A stretch of DNA of 64,000 nt from Microvelia longipes (taxonomy: Eukaryota > Arthropoda > Insecta > Hemiptera > Veliidae): assembly GCA_018340805.1 (NCBI GenBank), contig JACMZG010001863.1, positions 52,571,730-52,635,729 of the forward strand, written 5' to 3'. Numbering within the stretch: position 1 is the stretch's first letter; each line of letters begins with the position of its first letter. Below, one piece after another: positions 24,569 through 36,420 of this stretch. The position numbers were made by a program, and so were the translations under genes. The notes beneath the pieces were generated by a model. The model did not search any database. It had not been told where the DNA came from and saw only the letters and a program-made list of their open reading frames with translations.

Positions 24569-24904
24569 CATAGAGATATTATTACTAGAGAGGCCTTAAA
24601 GGTTAAATTTTGAAAAAGTAACCTGACAACCTTTACTTATAAATACAATCAAGTGAGCAGTACAAAATTTAATAACTTTTATAGGAGAACGCTATAAATA
24701 CAAATCAAAACACAAACAATATGCGTGAAGACGAAGATAATAAGAGTTTTTAAAAAAATAAAGGCGATTTATAATAACCTTAACTCACTCTTAGAGAAGG
24801 CTTCAATGAGGTTTCACATAGCCCCTGAGAGCCCCAAAACGATGTTTCAGGTCTTATAATGTATTAAGATAGGTTATGCCCTCTCTAGTATATATCCTTA
24901 GAAT
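24569..24904 (-). mobile_element. MITE-like family R2, cluster copy 2 (inverted)
   Basis: It begins 'catagagatattattactag' and ends 'ctctctagtatatatcctta'. Internal 'agcccctgagagccccaaaa' and 'caggtcttataatgtattaa' are the reverse complement of copy 1's landmarks. Confidence 0.75.
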
Positions 24905-24954
24905 AATACTATGTATAGAAGGAGCACTACTGATAACACGAAAGGCGGTTCACT

Positions 24955-25273
24955 CATAGGGATGTATTACTAGAGGGGCCCTATTGGTTGAATTTTGAAA
25001 CATCGAAAAAGTAACCTGACCACATTCGATTATCATTTTTATCAAATAAACAGAACAAAAAAACAGTAAATTATATAGTAGAATGTTTAAAATACAAATC
25101 ACAACACAAACAATTTGCGGGAAGCCGAAAACAATTGATTAATTATAACCAAAACTCCCTCTTGGAGGAGGTGTCAATGAGGTTACACAGAGCCCCTGAG
25201 AGCCCCACTAAAAATGTATGGGCCTCTCAATGTATTAAGATAGGCTATGCCCCCTCTAGTATATATCTCTATG
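24955..25273 (-). mobile_element. MITE-like family R2, cluster copy 3
   Basis: The most complete copy. The left end 'gtattactagaggggccc' and the right end 'gccccctctagtatatatc' give inverted ends of about 24 bp, bounded by 'catag'/'ctatg'. The length is about 320 bp. Confidence 0.8.
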
Positions 25274-25554
25274 GGTTCACTGGTGCACCTAAGTAATGCT
25301 GCTACCATAACAATATACAACTTTCAAAAAAAAAAGTTGCCAATACTTCCGGTTGCTGAATTATTATGTTCTATTATGAATTAATGATTGATTATTCATA
25401 AAATGCTATTATAAATATCGGTGCATTACAATATTTAAAGCATTTTTAATTGTAGTTTAACGTTTTTATTAAAATTATATTAAAAGTAGTCCTCGTCAAC
25501 TAAATGTAGATTCTTGTATTCCGCCACCCTTTTGCCATCTAAGACCGGTTATAT

Positions 25555-25668
25555 TAAATACTCAGCAGGTGTACACAGAGCCCCTGAGAGCCTTAAAACA
25601 ATGTTTCAGGTCTTATAATGTATTGAGATAGGCTATGCCCTCACTAGTTTATATCTCTATGTCAGAAA
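25555..25668 (-). mobile_element. MITE-like family R2, one end only
   Basis: 'agcccctgagagccttaaaa' through 'taggctatgccctcactagt' matches the last 110 bp of copies 2 and 3. The rest is missing. Confidence 0.75.
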
Positions 25669-27040
25669 GTGTTTAATAACAAACTAAAGCAGTTAAGAGA
25701 AAACAAACAAGGTATCTAAACATAGCTATCTGTGAGTGCCATCGAAAAATGAACTAAAAACTAAATAAAGATCTAACGTTTTAAAGATCTTTAGTTTAAT
25801 TAAAATGTTAAGTATTTTAAGCGAAAAGATGGGAAAGTGAGTCAGTTCTTAACAAGACGGTGACTAGTGTCTGTAAAACACAGTTTCATAGTCTGGCATC
25901 CTAAGATGCATCACACTTGACACGACACGTTTTCCATTTTCAATCAACTAAACGAAGAGACGTAACATTATAGAAAAGTCCGTGAACTAAAACACCCACA
26001 CGTCATTCTGAAATTCACGCAGTGTCTTTCCAATTTTGAAGAGTTAATGACTTAATTTTAAAAATAGGAAGCACCAACAAGCACAAACTTAAAACGTATG
26101 TTTTAATTCCGACAAAGTTTTAAAACATAGAAATTAGTTTTCACTGTCATTTACAGATTGTTAAGTTAGAGAACACAGCTAAGTCGTCAGTTACACTTGG
26201 TTGATAATCAGTGGTCAACTTTACAATTATTACGTACACACAGCGTATTTAACAGGCGATCGTATTTCATACGCATTTAATACGATTAAGTTCTTGCACT
26301 GTATTTGTTTAGTCGATTCATAGGTCGTTTAGATTTATTTGTTTTGTCTTATTCGTTTAGCGATCGAGACAGATGACGTCATATCCCGCCTAAAAACATG
26401 ACGTCTTTTATTGATCACCTAGGTCATAAGGAAGTTCTAAACAAAAAATATATTTAATTAAATTGGGATTTATTTGCATAATAATAAAAGTTATATTAAA
26501 AAATATTTGAAAAGTTATTTGGAGAAAAACGGTCATATTTAAGTATAAAGAGTAAGCAATATTTAAGTATAAAGTCAAATAACAGTCCGTCAAGAAGGTT
26601 ATATTTTAAATACGATCGTCTCTAAAGGTACATACAGCGTATCGGGGATCGATCTATATTCCATCTCTCTAGTTCTAGCGTATCTGGCTGAATTCCCTCT
26701 GTATGGCTCTTACAGCGTTTTTAACTAGCGTACTTAATACGATCCGCGGATTTAGTATCCAGTGAACGCACAAAATAAAATATCCGGTCAAAAATATGGT
26801 TTACTTTTGTTTTACCAAAAAGTAAGAAATTCTGAGAAAACTGTAAAAGCTTGCTTTGAGAATGAAGTTTGTGTAGTCAGTTCTCAAAATCTATTTATTA
26901 AAAAAAATCCGCATATATTAAAGCAATGTTAACTTGACGGAATCAGTAAAAACTGATTTTCCTTCTTTCTTTCTCAGTTTGCCTCTATCACTGATTTAGT
27001 TTTTTAATTCAGCTTAAAGTAACAAGAGAAATGTCTCTGT
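25669..27040. other. Unassigned sequence
   Basis: Short stretches 'acagcgtatttaacaggcga' (about 26,240) and 'acagcgtatcggggatcgat' (about 26,635), plus 'aatacgat' motifs around 26,280 and 26,740, may be arms of an old element. Otherwise nothing is recognised. Confidence 0.4.
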
Positions 27041-27044
27041 GTAG

Positions 27045-27130
27045 CCATAGAGATATAATACTAGAGGGGGCATAGACTATCTTATTATATTAAGAAGCCA
27101 GAAACATCGTTTTGGGGCTCTCAGGGACTA
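27045..27130 (+). mobile_element. MITE-like family R2, left-end fragment
   Basis: 'catagagatataatactaga' through 'cgttttggggctctcaggga' matches the first 85 bp of the R2 family and then stops. Confidence 0.75.
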
Positions 27131-27282
27131 AATCACATCAAGGAGATTTTGTGGTATCGACTCACCATGATGTTAAATAAAAAAAAACTCACTAGAATAA
27201 CAACAATTAATATATTGTCAACCTAATATATGCATTAACTAGCATATACTAAATACCATTGTGTATATATACACAAAAAAAT

Positions 27283-28450
27283 CTCAGGTAATTCTTACTT
27301 CGAAAAAACAAAATCTCAGTAATTCTAACTTCGAAAAACAAAATCTCAGTAATTCTTACTTCGAAAAACAAAATTTCAGTAATTCTTCCTTCGAAAAACA
27401 AAATCTCAGTAATTCTAACTTCGAAAAACAAAATCTCAGTAATTCTTACTTCGAAAAACAAAATTTCAGTAATTCTTCCTTCGAAAAACAAAATCTCAGT
27501 AATTCTTCCTTCGAAAAAGAAAATCTCAGTAATTATTACTTCGAAAAACAAAATCTCAGTAATTCTTCCTTCGAAAAACAAAATCTCAGTAATTCTAACT
27601 TCGAAAAACAAAATCTCAGTAATTATTTCTTCGAAAAACAATCCTCAGTAATTATTTCTTCGAAAAACAAAAATCTCAGTAATTCTTACCTTCGAAAACA
27701 AAATTTTCAGTAATTCTTACTTCGAAAACAAAATCTCAGTAATTCTTACTTCGAAAAACAAAATTTCAGTAATTCTTACTTCGAAAAACAAAATCTCAGT
27801 AATTCTTACTTCGAAAAACAAAATCTCAGTAATTCTTAATTCGAAAAACAAAAAATCTCAGTAATTTCTTACTTCGAAAAACAAAATTCAGTATTCTTAT
27901 TCGAAAACAAAGTAATTCTTTACTTCGAAAAAATTAGTAATTCTTACTTGAAAAACAAATCTCAGTAATTCTTACTTCGAAAAACAACATTTCTGTTATT
28001 TTCTTACTTCGAAAAACAAAAATCTCAGTAATTATTCTCGAAAACAAAATCTAATTCTTACTTCGAAAAACAAATCTCAAGTAATTCTCTCGAAAAACAA
28101 AATCTCAGTAATTCTTACTCGAAAACAAATCAGTAATTCTTACTCGAAAAACAAAATCTCAGTAATTCTTACTTCGAAAAACAAAATCTCAGTAATTACC
28201 TCGAAAAACAAAATCTCAGTAATTCTTACTTCGAAAAACAAAATCTCAGTAATTCTTACTTCGAAAAAACAAAAATCTCAGTAATTCTTCACTTCGAAAA
28301 CAAAATCTCAGTAATTCTTACTTCGAAAAAACAAATCTCAGTAATCTTCGAAAACAAAATTTCAGTAATTTCCTTCGAAAAAGAAATCTCAGTAATTCTT
28401 ACTTCGAAAAAACATAATCTCAGTAATTCTTACGTAAAAAAACAAAATCT
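27283..28450. repeat. 30-bp minisatellite, about 39 copies
   Basis: The unit is 'tcgaaaaacaaaatctcagt' plus about ten bases 'aattcttact'. From 27,283 to about 27,645 it is regular enough to leave frames of 130-150 codons open on both strands, because 30 is a multiple of three. From 27,640 on, single-base indels occur in many units. These frames are not treated as genes. Confidence 0.96.
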
Positions 28451-29104
28451 TTGTAATTCGTATTGTAATTTGTATGAAGGGATATATAATATGTTTAGCT
28501 TATTTTTTTGTCATAAAATTTAATTATAATTGTTTTATCTACCTTAATTTGTCGCTAGCAATTTATTTTCGAACAATACTAACATAAATTTATTTTATTC
28601 TATATCTAAACAGCTATTCTTAGAAATAAATATGGGATAATTAATTTTTAATGTGATTTCAAACATTTAATTTATACCCTTTTGTGGATATTGCCCCGTA
28701 TTATAATAATTTAGACAGTAATATTTTTCGTAACTATGGCTTAAAACCGGTAATAAAAAACCGTTAAGATTTAAATATTGAAATCTGAAATAGCGTACAT
28801 CTTCTCCTTCATACCTGGGCTAAGGTATTAACCATGCTTAAACAGGTACACTTCAGGTAAATACTAGTATATAATCAATTTTTTAATTAATTCAAATAAT
28901 AATTATGATGTAGCAAAAAACATCGTTGGACTTCTAATTGCCAACGATTTAATAGTCGATAAATATTTTGGAATGAAATATTTAATGCCTAGTACTTTCC
29001 TCTAATTAATCTTATTATACTACTCTCTTAATTACTACTAACTATTACTACTAACTACTCTAATTAATCTTACGTGTTTAATAAGTTATTTTTAATGTTT
29101 GCAG
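28451..29104. other. Unassigned AT-rich spacer
   Basis: Nothing is recognised between two minisatellites. Confidence 0.5.
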
Positions 29105-29640
29105 GTTAATTTTACGTGTTAGCTAGAGTATTTTACATGTTTAATGGTGTATTTTACATGATTGCTAGAGTATTTTACATGTTTAATGGTGCATTTTACG
29201 TGATTGCTAGAGTATTTTACATGTTTGCTAGTTTATTTTACGTGTTTGCTAGAGTATTTTACATGTTTAATGTTGTATTTTACGTGAGTGCTAGAGTATT
29301 TTACATGTTTAAAAGTGTATTTTCCGTGTTTGCTAGAGTATTTTACATGCTTAAAAGTGTCTTTTACGTGTTTGCTTGTTTATTCAACATGTTTAATAGA
29401 GTATTTTACGTGTTAGCCAGAGTATTTTACAAGTTTAATAGTGTACTTTACGTGTTTGCTAGTTTATTTAACATGTTAACAAGTGTATTTTACATATTTG
29501 CGAGAGTAATTTACATGTTTTCTAGTGTACATGTTTACGTATGTACTAGATTATTTTACATGTTTATTACTGAATTTAACATATATACTAGAATATTTTT
29601 ATGTTTTCTAGTGTATTTAACATATCTGCTAGTACACGTC
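29105..29640. repeat. 42-bp (2 x 21) minisatellite
   Basis: 'gagtattttacatgtttaat' alternates with 'ggtgtattttacgtgtttgc'. Two 21-bp half-units make a 42-bp period, diverging toward the right. The 177-codon Phe/Tyr-rich frame (29,116-29,649) follows from the period and is not considered a gene, although it is the longest complete frame outside the polymerase. Confidence 0.9.
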
Positions 29641-30290
29641 TTTCTTTGATTATAAATACTGGAGAAGTCAGATTATTTGTACCTATTTTTTTTTTAAATC
29701 ACGAGAATTTTATCTTACCTGAACATATTTTCACAAGTATCAAATCAAATCCTTTAAGCTGTTAAATTATAATTCTGCTCCTGGGGGGAAAGAAAAGGGT
29801 TTTATTTATTTCATTTATTATTCACTCTCTCTCAAAAAAATTTATTTAGATGAAAATAAAATAAAAAATTTGCACTCGTTAAAACACAAAAACCATAACA
29901 CAATCACTGAAGATACACAAGTTTTACGAACAATGTTTAACCGGCACGTACAGGCACGCGACTGAGGGATAGGCGGGAGACCCGGCTAAATACAGGTTTC
30001 CCAACCCGACAGAAATGAAATTCCCGTATGTTGATCTGGGATAAAAGAATATCCCTACATTTCTCCCTCGTCTATCCTTGCTTTGCATTAGAACTACAAA
30101 ATACCTTTGCTATTACTGTATATGTTCACCCTTTTAATAACCTTTACTTCAGATAAGACACCTGCAAAATGTGATTCCTAATTCTAATCCTTACACATTC
30201 GACTTATATTTATTTTACTCTGACCAGTTTGCTGGGTGTTTTTTCAATAGTTTTTGAAAAGGTAAGTAGAGACTCAAAGGATTAAAAAGT
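29641..30290. other. Unassigned spacer
   Basis: A somewhat GC-richer block around 29,940-30,070 ('cgactgagggataggcggga') has no recognisable coding signature. Confidence 0.4.
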
Positions 30291-30294
30291 ATTT

Positions 30295-30390
30295 TAATGA
30301 AAACATAGAGCCATCTTTACTAAAAAGGCCTTATTCTTTAAATATTGAAACATCATAAAAGTAACATTCTATAATTAATATAATCAAACA
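30295..30390 (-). repeat. MITE-like family R2, weak relic
   Basis: 'aaatattgaaacatcataaa' then 'gtaacattctataattaata' resembles the 'gaaacatcgaaaaagtaacc' end of R2. It is strongly diverged. Confidence 0.4.
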
Positions 30391-30679
30391 ATCCACCAAA
30401 AATTGGGCACAAATGAGACACCAGGTAATATTTATTATTTATTGCGATATTTCGCTCAAAACACAGAGCATTATCAAGCAAACGTCTTAAAAAGAAAATT
30501 AACTATTTAAGTTATAGAAAGAATAATTAACAACTTAAATTGTTATGCTTGAAAAGAAACTAAAAACTCACTAGTTACATATCTGTTAACATTGTTAATA
30601 CTTTCAAAATCAGGTCCGATATCCTAAAATAAGAAATATAAAGAGAGGCAAAATAAAATAAAAAGAAGAAATAACAAAA

Positions 30680-31590
30680 CAATCGAAATAATTCTGGCGC
30701 GGTGGTCCGCATGTCGGGCGAATTTCCTTTGGATGCGTGTTTCCGTGCTTTTTACATTATATAAGTTTACTACTACTAAATAAATAATTCCGGCGCAGTG
30801 GTCCGCTGTCGGGCGAATTTCATTCGGAATGCGTGTTTCCGTGCTAAACAACCTATTTCTTGCTTATTCAAGAACCATGCCGATTGCGTGGTTCCGGTTC
30901 CTGCTTAGTAAGTTTACAACTACTAAATAAATAATTCCGGTGCGGTGGTCCGCTGTCGGGCGAATTTCATTTAGAATGCGTGTTTCCGTGCTAAACAACC
31001 CATTTTCTTGCTTATGCAAGAACCATGCCATTGCGTGGTTCCGGTTCATGCTTTAGAACCTAAGCAGTTACTCAATTGTCAAGCACTGCTCGTAACTCAT
31101 TTAGTCTGTATTTTCCAAAGGAAATACGCTAAAACCTTTAAAGATAACTGACTAAGCTTAAAGATAAGTAACTAATCTTTAAATTAGTGCATATAATAGT
31201 GCGTACTTCTAATTTTAGAGGCATAGTTTTGTACAACCAACTGGATAATTATGCGCATTTCCTTTGAAAAATACAGACAAAATGAGTTACGAGCAGTGCT
31301 TGACAATTGAGTAACTGCTTAGGTTCTAAAGCATGAACCGGAACCACGCTATGGGCATGGTTCTTGCATAAGCAAGAAATGGGTTGTTTAGCACGGAAAC
31401 ACGCATTCTAAATGAAATTCGCCCGACAGCGGACCACCGCACCGGAATTATTTATTTAGTAGTTGTAAACTTAAATAATGTAAAAAACTATAAAAATTAT
31501 CATTTAACCAGGATTGTTGTTAAGCACGGAAACACGCATCCAAAGGAAATTCGCCCGACATGCGGACCACCGCGCCAGAATTTTTAAATT
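30680..31590. mobile_element. Foldback element of about 0.9 kb
   Basis: The left arm (about 30,690-31,130) and right arm (about 31,245-31,585) are reverse complements around a unique core of about 110 bp. Landmarks are 'ggcgcggtggtccgcatgtc' against 'gacatgcggaccaccgcgcc', and 'gcttgacaattgagtaactg' against its inverse. The left arm has an extra internal duplication of about 155 bp ('tcgggcgaatttcatt' at 30,816 and 30,957). Frames of about 65 codons on both strands come from the arms. A diverged relative is at 53.64-53.74 kb. Confidence 0.8.
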
Positions 31591-31874
31591 CAAATACTGC
31601 TTTGTTTTTAAATTTGTTTTTGTACTTGTACTTTTTTGTATGATTTTGTCTTTTTCTGTACTATCCTTTTGTATTTTTTAAAGTGGAAATAAAGAATTTA
31701 TTTATTAATTTATTTACTTTAGTCTAAACACGATTCGCAAAAAAAAACTAATTCGCTCCAAAAGTTAACTTCATTCGCACCAATTTTACATTAACCCAAA
31801 TTGGTATGATCACAGTGCTTAACACCTTCTCCCATTTTTATGGTGCTCTTCGTTTCATCTGTCTGTCCACAGCC

Positions 31875-32145
31875 CTTGATGGAATTATAATAATATATAA
31901 TAATGCCCGTTTAGAGCTTTGCGGCTCATCAGGGATAACCCCTGCGGAGACCACCTTGGGTGGTAGTAGCAACCGTTACGCTCTAAGTGTATTCTAAAGT
32001 TGGCGATAATTTATCTAAACAATAATTTTATGTAAACTGAGAGTGTAACCTGGGATGCGAACCCCAGACCTCCGTGGTGTCAAAGGTCAGTGTAAAGACT
32101 AACGCTCTAACGACCTCGGCCACGGAGGCGGTCTTGATGGAATTA
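31875..32145 (-). mobile_element. SINE family B, complete copy with 13-bp TSD
   Basis: A perfect direct repeat 'cttgatggaatta' (31,875-31,887 and 32,133-32,145) flanks a 245-bp element. Read on the minus strand, it starts with the tRNA-Leu-like 'ccgcctccgtggccgaggtc', which holds an A-box-like TGGCCGAGG. The B box is GGTTCGCATCC (32,063-32,053), and the element ends in an AT/att tail. The tRNA head cannot be a working tRNA: it merges directly into the SINE body. Confidence 0.9.
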
Positions 32146-33685
32146 CCTTAATAAAATTTTTGATTACATTGATGTAAAAATTGATGTACATTCTCGTTAT
32201 TTAAACACAACGAATTAGTGCATTCTCAGTAAAGCTAACAATTATTACCGATAAATTATTTGTCTAAACAAGGAATGGATTGTTAGTCTACACAAGACTG
32301 CTGAACTAAGCATATTCCCTTTATAGAAAGAATTTATCTTCCAAATTCAGCTTTATATACTTAGATCTGTATTTAGATTAGGATAAATAATATTCAATCT
32401 CATTATAATAAATTAGAATGGTTATCAGTGCAATAGTTGGTAAAACTGGGAGATGGAAAACAGCTGCAGTAAAACAAAAGGCAATTCCTTGTTTAGATAA
32501 TCTTTCTTTAATTGATTTCAGATTATTTCTTTTTTGTCTACTTTTCTCTCTCCGTTTTTTATTATGATACAAAGATATCATTGTTTTCTAAACTGTTAGT
32601 CACTGCAGTGGACATTTCTTTTACTAACTAAGCGGGATATTTTTACTTTTCTTCTTGACTTGGCGTAGTTGTTGCCACTTATACTTGATATAAATAAATA
32701 AATAAATGGTTTATTTACACAAAAACTACAAATAAAAAGGTAAAAGTAAGTTACAAATAAAAAAAAACAAATCAAAAATGGTAAAAAAATAACATGTAAA
32801 ATACAAACATAAAATATCTTTTGTGTAAAAAGGATGGACTCTAAAAAAAATTAGATCTGCCGCCCATCCTTTCATAGAAAAATACAAAAATATAATAAAG
32901 GAGATAAAAATTAAGAGAATGAATATTTTGCATTTTGAGAAATGAATATAATTTAAAAAAAAAGACATTAAAAAAACAAAAAAAAACAAAGTAAACTAGT
33001 TTGACTAGAACTAAAATTTAACAAATTTAAAATATTTTTAATAAAGGAGTAACAAAGAGTAAATTTTGAAGAAAAAAAAACAAACTTTAAAGTTAGAAAA
33101 ATTAAAAGTAACAAACATCTCCATCAATTAATACTAATGTTTACACCCTTATTAGAAAACTTAACAATAAGATGAGGTGGATAAAAAGGGTAAGAATAAT
33201 AATTAAAATGATCAGTCTTATATTTTAAAAGGATCAAGAGAAAATATTACATTAATGAGTTAAATGACCAGTCTTAATTTGTAAATGATAAACATAACGT
33301 CAATTTGTTAGTTAAAAATGGTTAAGATGGTAATGGAACATAATAACTAAAAAAAAAAACTAAAAATAAAAAAAGTAAATAAAAAATACTTAAAAGCTTA
33401 GATATAGCACTTTTTATGTTAAAATGTATTTTAAAACATAATTTTAAGAAGAAAATTTCAATTGATTGAGATATTAAGAAATAAAATGTTCTTTGTTTTT
33501 TTGATAATTAAATAAAATATCCCTGAATGAATACTTGAAAGAATTGTCTTTAAGATTAAGAAAGTTAGGGGGAATAGAGTTAAGTAGTTTGGAGGAAAAT
33601 GCTGAGAATGAGGATTCAAATTTTTTAGTTTTGTGCTGTAATGTATTATAAAGTTTATTTATTTATATAGACTTAACTAAGACAG
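32146..33685. other. Unassigned AT-rich sequence
   Basis: Poly-A-rich and low complexity from 32,700 to 33,500. No exon or repeat family is recognised. Confidence 0.5.
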
Positions 33686-33689
33686 GTGG

Positions 33690-34106
33690 ACATAGCTGAA
33701 CAATCTATTTCGGACATAGCTTATTAATCTATTGCGGTCATGGCTAAACAATATATTGCGGTCATAACTGAGCAATCAATTGCAGTCATAGCTGAACAAC
33801 CTATTGAATGAATAGCCGAAAGATCTATTTCGGACATAGCTGAACAGTCTATTACAGTCATAGCTGAACAATCTAATAGGGACATAACTGAAGAACCTAT
33901 CGCAGTCATAGCTGAACAACCTATTGATGGCATAGCTGGAAGATCTGTTGCGGACATAGGTAAACAGTATATTACAGGCATAGCTAAACAATCTAATGGG
34001 GGACATAAGTGAACAATCTATTGCAGACATATCTGAACAATCTATTGCAGGCATAGCTCAACAATGTGTTGCAGGCATAGCTGAACAATCTATTGCGAAT
34101 TTTAAT
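33690..34106. repeat. 24-bp minisatellite, about 17 copies
   Basis: Units like 'catagctgaacaatctattg' plus 'cggt'. The period is a multiple of three, so frames of about 90 codons appear on the minus strand. Confidence 0.93.
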
Positions 34107-35080
34107 CAGAAAACAATGTTCAGGAGGTTGTTTAGATGAGGAAGTGGTTAGGAAATTTACTTACGTCTTATCGTAATTGTGTTGCCACGTTGTTTGCTGT
34201 GACTTACACTTAGTATAACCTTCACCGTTCAAAACTTTTCTATTTTTTTTATATTTCTTTTATTGAAAAAAAATACATAATTATAATGACAAACTTCTAA
34301 AATAATTATTATACATATAGATTTCCATACCTTCTTGAAATTAAAATGTTTTTGAGCATATACTAAGTATATACAAAATAAAGTAAGATAAATAGATAGA
34401 TATGAAATATTTATATTAAATATATAACATATAATACAATATAATAAAAAGGTAATAATTTTTATATATTAAGAGAGAAGTTGGTAGATATAAGTGGAAA
34501 CGTACTCTCTGCAAACATATTTATACTATTTTAAAAGAACATATTACTACTTTAAACATATTTATAAGTATTTAAACATACTTTCTTATCTGCTCAACTA
34601 TTAATCTAAAAAAATCATCTATAAAATTAAAATCGTAAACCAACTACCGACCAAAGACCCTCTAAATAAATTTTAATCATTCTCTAATTTATTCTTTAGA
34701 AAATTAGATAATTCCACTGTACCGTTATTATAAAATTAGAGAAGGGACTGTTTACTTCTCCTCTTTGTATATAAAGGAAATTAATCACTTTCAGGAATCT
34801 TTACACAACGTCGTCAATCGTCCTTTTTAACTATTAAAACAAATATAATTTAAATTAAAATACGATGGTGTTCACAAAGGATCGATTCTTGTCTTCAAAG
34901 GATTCTCGGATTAATTAGGATCTTTTTATCCTTAAAGGGTGAAAGAGTTCGGAAGGACAAGAGATTGATCCTGATTGCCAAGGTTTGCCTTTCTTTCTTT
35001 TTTTTCGAATCTCTCTTTTACCTTTAATACCTTTTAAAAAGTTTGTTTTTTACCCAAATCTTTGAACTAAATTTTAACAA
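34107..35080. other. Unassigned sequence with a TATA-like motif
   Basis: 'tatataaag' at 34,768-34,776 is a good TATA-box match. A GT donor-like 'caaggtttgc' lies near 34,980. This could be a promoter with a non-coding first exon or an LTR, but no coding sequence follows and the call is weak. Confidence 0.25.
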
Positions 35081-35081
35081 C

Positions 35082-35124
35082 CGTATATATATATTATTAT
35101 ATATATATTATTATATATATTATA

Positions 35125-35161
<37 letters not shown>

Positions 35162-35316
35162 ATATATATATATATAAATATTTTACATATATTTATTAAT
35201 ATATATATATATATATATATTATATATACATTACATATATATATATATATAATTATTATATTATATTATATATATATATCTTATATATTATATATATATA
35301 TTATATATATATATAT
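35082..35316. repeat. Interrupted (TA)n tract
   Basis: About 235 bp of (ta)n with att and aat interruptions. Confidence 0.93.
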
Positions 35317-35318
35317 AG

Positions 35319-35455
35319 AACATTAATCAGCCTCAGAATATAATTTACGAATGAATCAGGATAAGGCTAATAAAAACACACTCACTTCTCTCGCGTTGGC
35401 ACCAGAGAAGTGAGTGTGTTTTTATTAGCCTTATCCTGATTCATTCGTAAGTTTT
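35319..35455. mobile_element. Short foldback derivative with 47-bp perfect stem
   Basis: The arms 35,345-35,391 and 35,404-35,450 are perfect reverse complements around a 12-base loop 'cgcgttggcacc'. The flank 'cagcctcagaatataa' and arm 'cgaatgaatcaggataaggc' match the outer arms of the 13.5-kb foldback element. The hammerhead core is deleted and only its GTTGGCAC edge is left in the loop. This is an internally deleted member of the same family. Confidence 0.85.
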
Positions 35456-36420
35456 ATATATATAAAATCTTGCGAAACGTATGTTTTAGTCATTAGGGAC
35501 CTCTGAAACGGATTTGTGTCGTGGTCCGAGATTCGACTTCCGCCATGACACCTATCCCATTAGCAAATTTTATTCCCCAAGGAAATTCGATAAAAGGCAA
35601 GATTTGGGTAAAAAGCTTAGGTAATACTTACTATCCCTGGTATGTGACAAGCTAGCAACTATACCAGGAACAAGACCTTTAGCAGTAGATTTTAAGCAAG
35701 TAGACTTACGTCCTTTGCATTTAGTAAATCAGCCAGTCTAAAGTGGTTTTTCAGGTCCTTAAGATGTTTTCTATCTGGAGCCTAAATGAGAAAAAGCAGG
35801 GAGAGGGTTTATAATTTTCCTTCTCAGCTTAGCCAACATCAAAGAGCAAAATTTGCCTGTTCTACTAGACCAGTCTTGTCTTGTTTATTTAGGGAAATTT
35901 GAACTAAATGAAAATTTAGCGCCCCAAAAAACAGAGTGAACGGCACTTTACTTGAAATAAATTCTTTGTCGAACGTATTTTAATATTTTCGAATATATAC
36001 CACAGGTTTTTCGACTTTTTGGTCATTTAAAATGGTTTTATCGACTCCGGACTGGTTTCATTTATTCAGGGTCCCAAAAACATAAATAAGAACTTAATTT
36101 TTTGTGATCAGGGACCTCTAAAATGGATTATTGTCCCACTTCCGGCATTCAGGCTCGCTATGCGAGCCACTTCATGAGTAAATTTTTTAATCTAAAAAAG
36201 TTATCTAAACTGCTGAGCTACTAACCGCATTTGCGTATTAGTAGCAGTATAGCAGTATATTAGTAGTAGTATAAGTAAACCACGTAAAACCCTGGCTGAG
36301 TTGCCCGGGCTTGAATTCTAAATCAGCACAGTACAGTACAGTCAGTATAGATATGGGCAGCACTATCAGGTCAGTGCATGAATGACCGCTGGAAACATAA
36401 CGAAATAGTACAATATTTAT
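35456..36420. repeat. Interspersed repeat family R5, two relics in unassigned DNA
   Basis: 'tagggacctctgaaacggat' (about 35,496) and 'cagggacctctaaaatggat' (about 36,107) are related. The second continues with 'ggctcgctatgcgagccact', which has an inverted relative at 53.56-53.63 kb. The rest of the interval is unassigned. Confidence 0.5.

Noticed and set aside
27249..27713. 130- and 150-codon frames as a repeat protein gene
   Set aside because: Both strands are open because the unit is 30 bp. There is no unique N- or C-terminal domain and no splice or promoter signal.
27283..28450. CRISPR-like array
   Set aside because: Repeats are contiguous with no unique spacers, and the genome is eukaryotic. 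The same holds for the other minisatellites.
29116..29649. 177-codon Phe/Tyr/Val-rich frame as a membrane protein
   Set aside because: Its hydrophobic pattern is the translation of a 21/42-bp minisatellite, with no flanking coding sequence.
32040..32132. tRNA-Leu gene on the minus strand
   Set aside because: It has A and B boxes, but the sequence continues into the SINE body and lies within a 13-bp TSD, so it is a SINE head.
34760..34990. Promoter and first exon of mitoguardin
   Set aside because: The TATA-like box and donor-like GT are isolated. The only short ATG frame stops after about 15 codons and does not resemble the protein.
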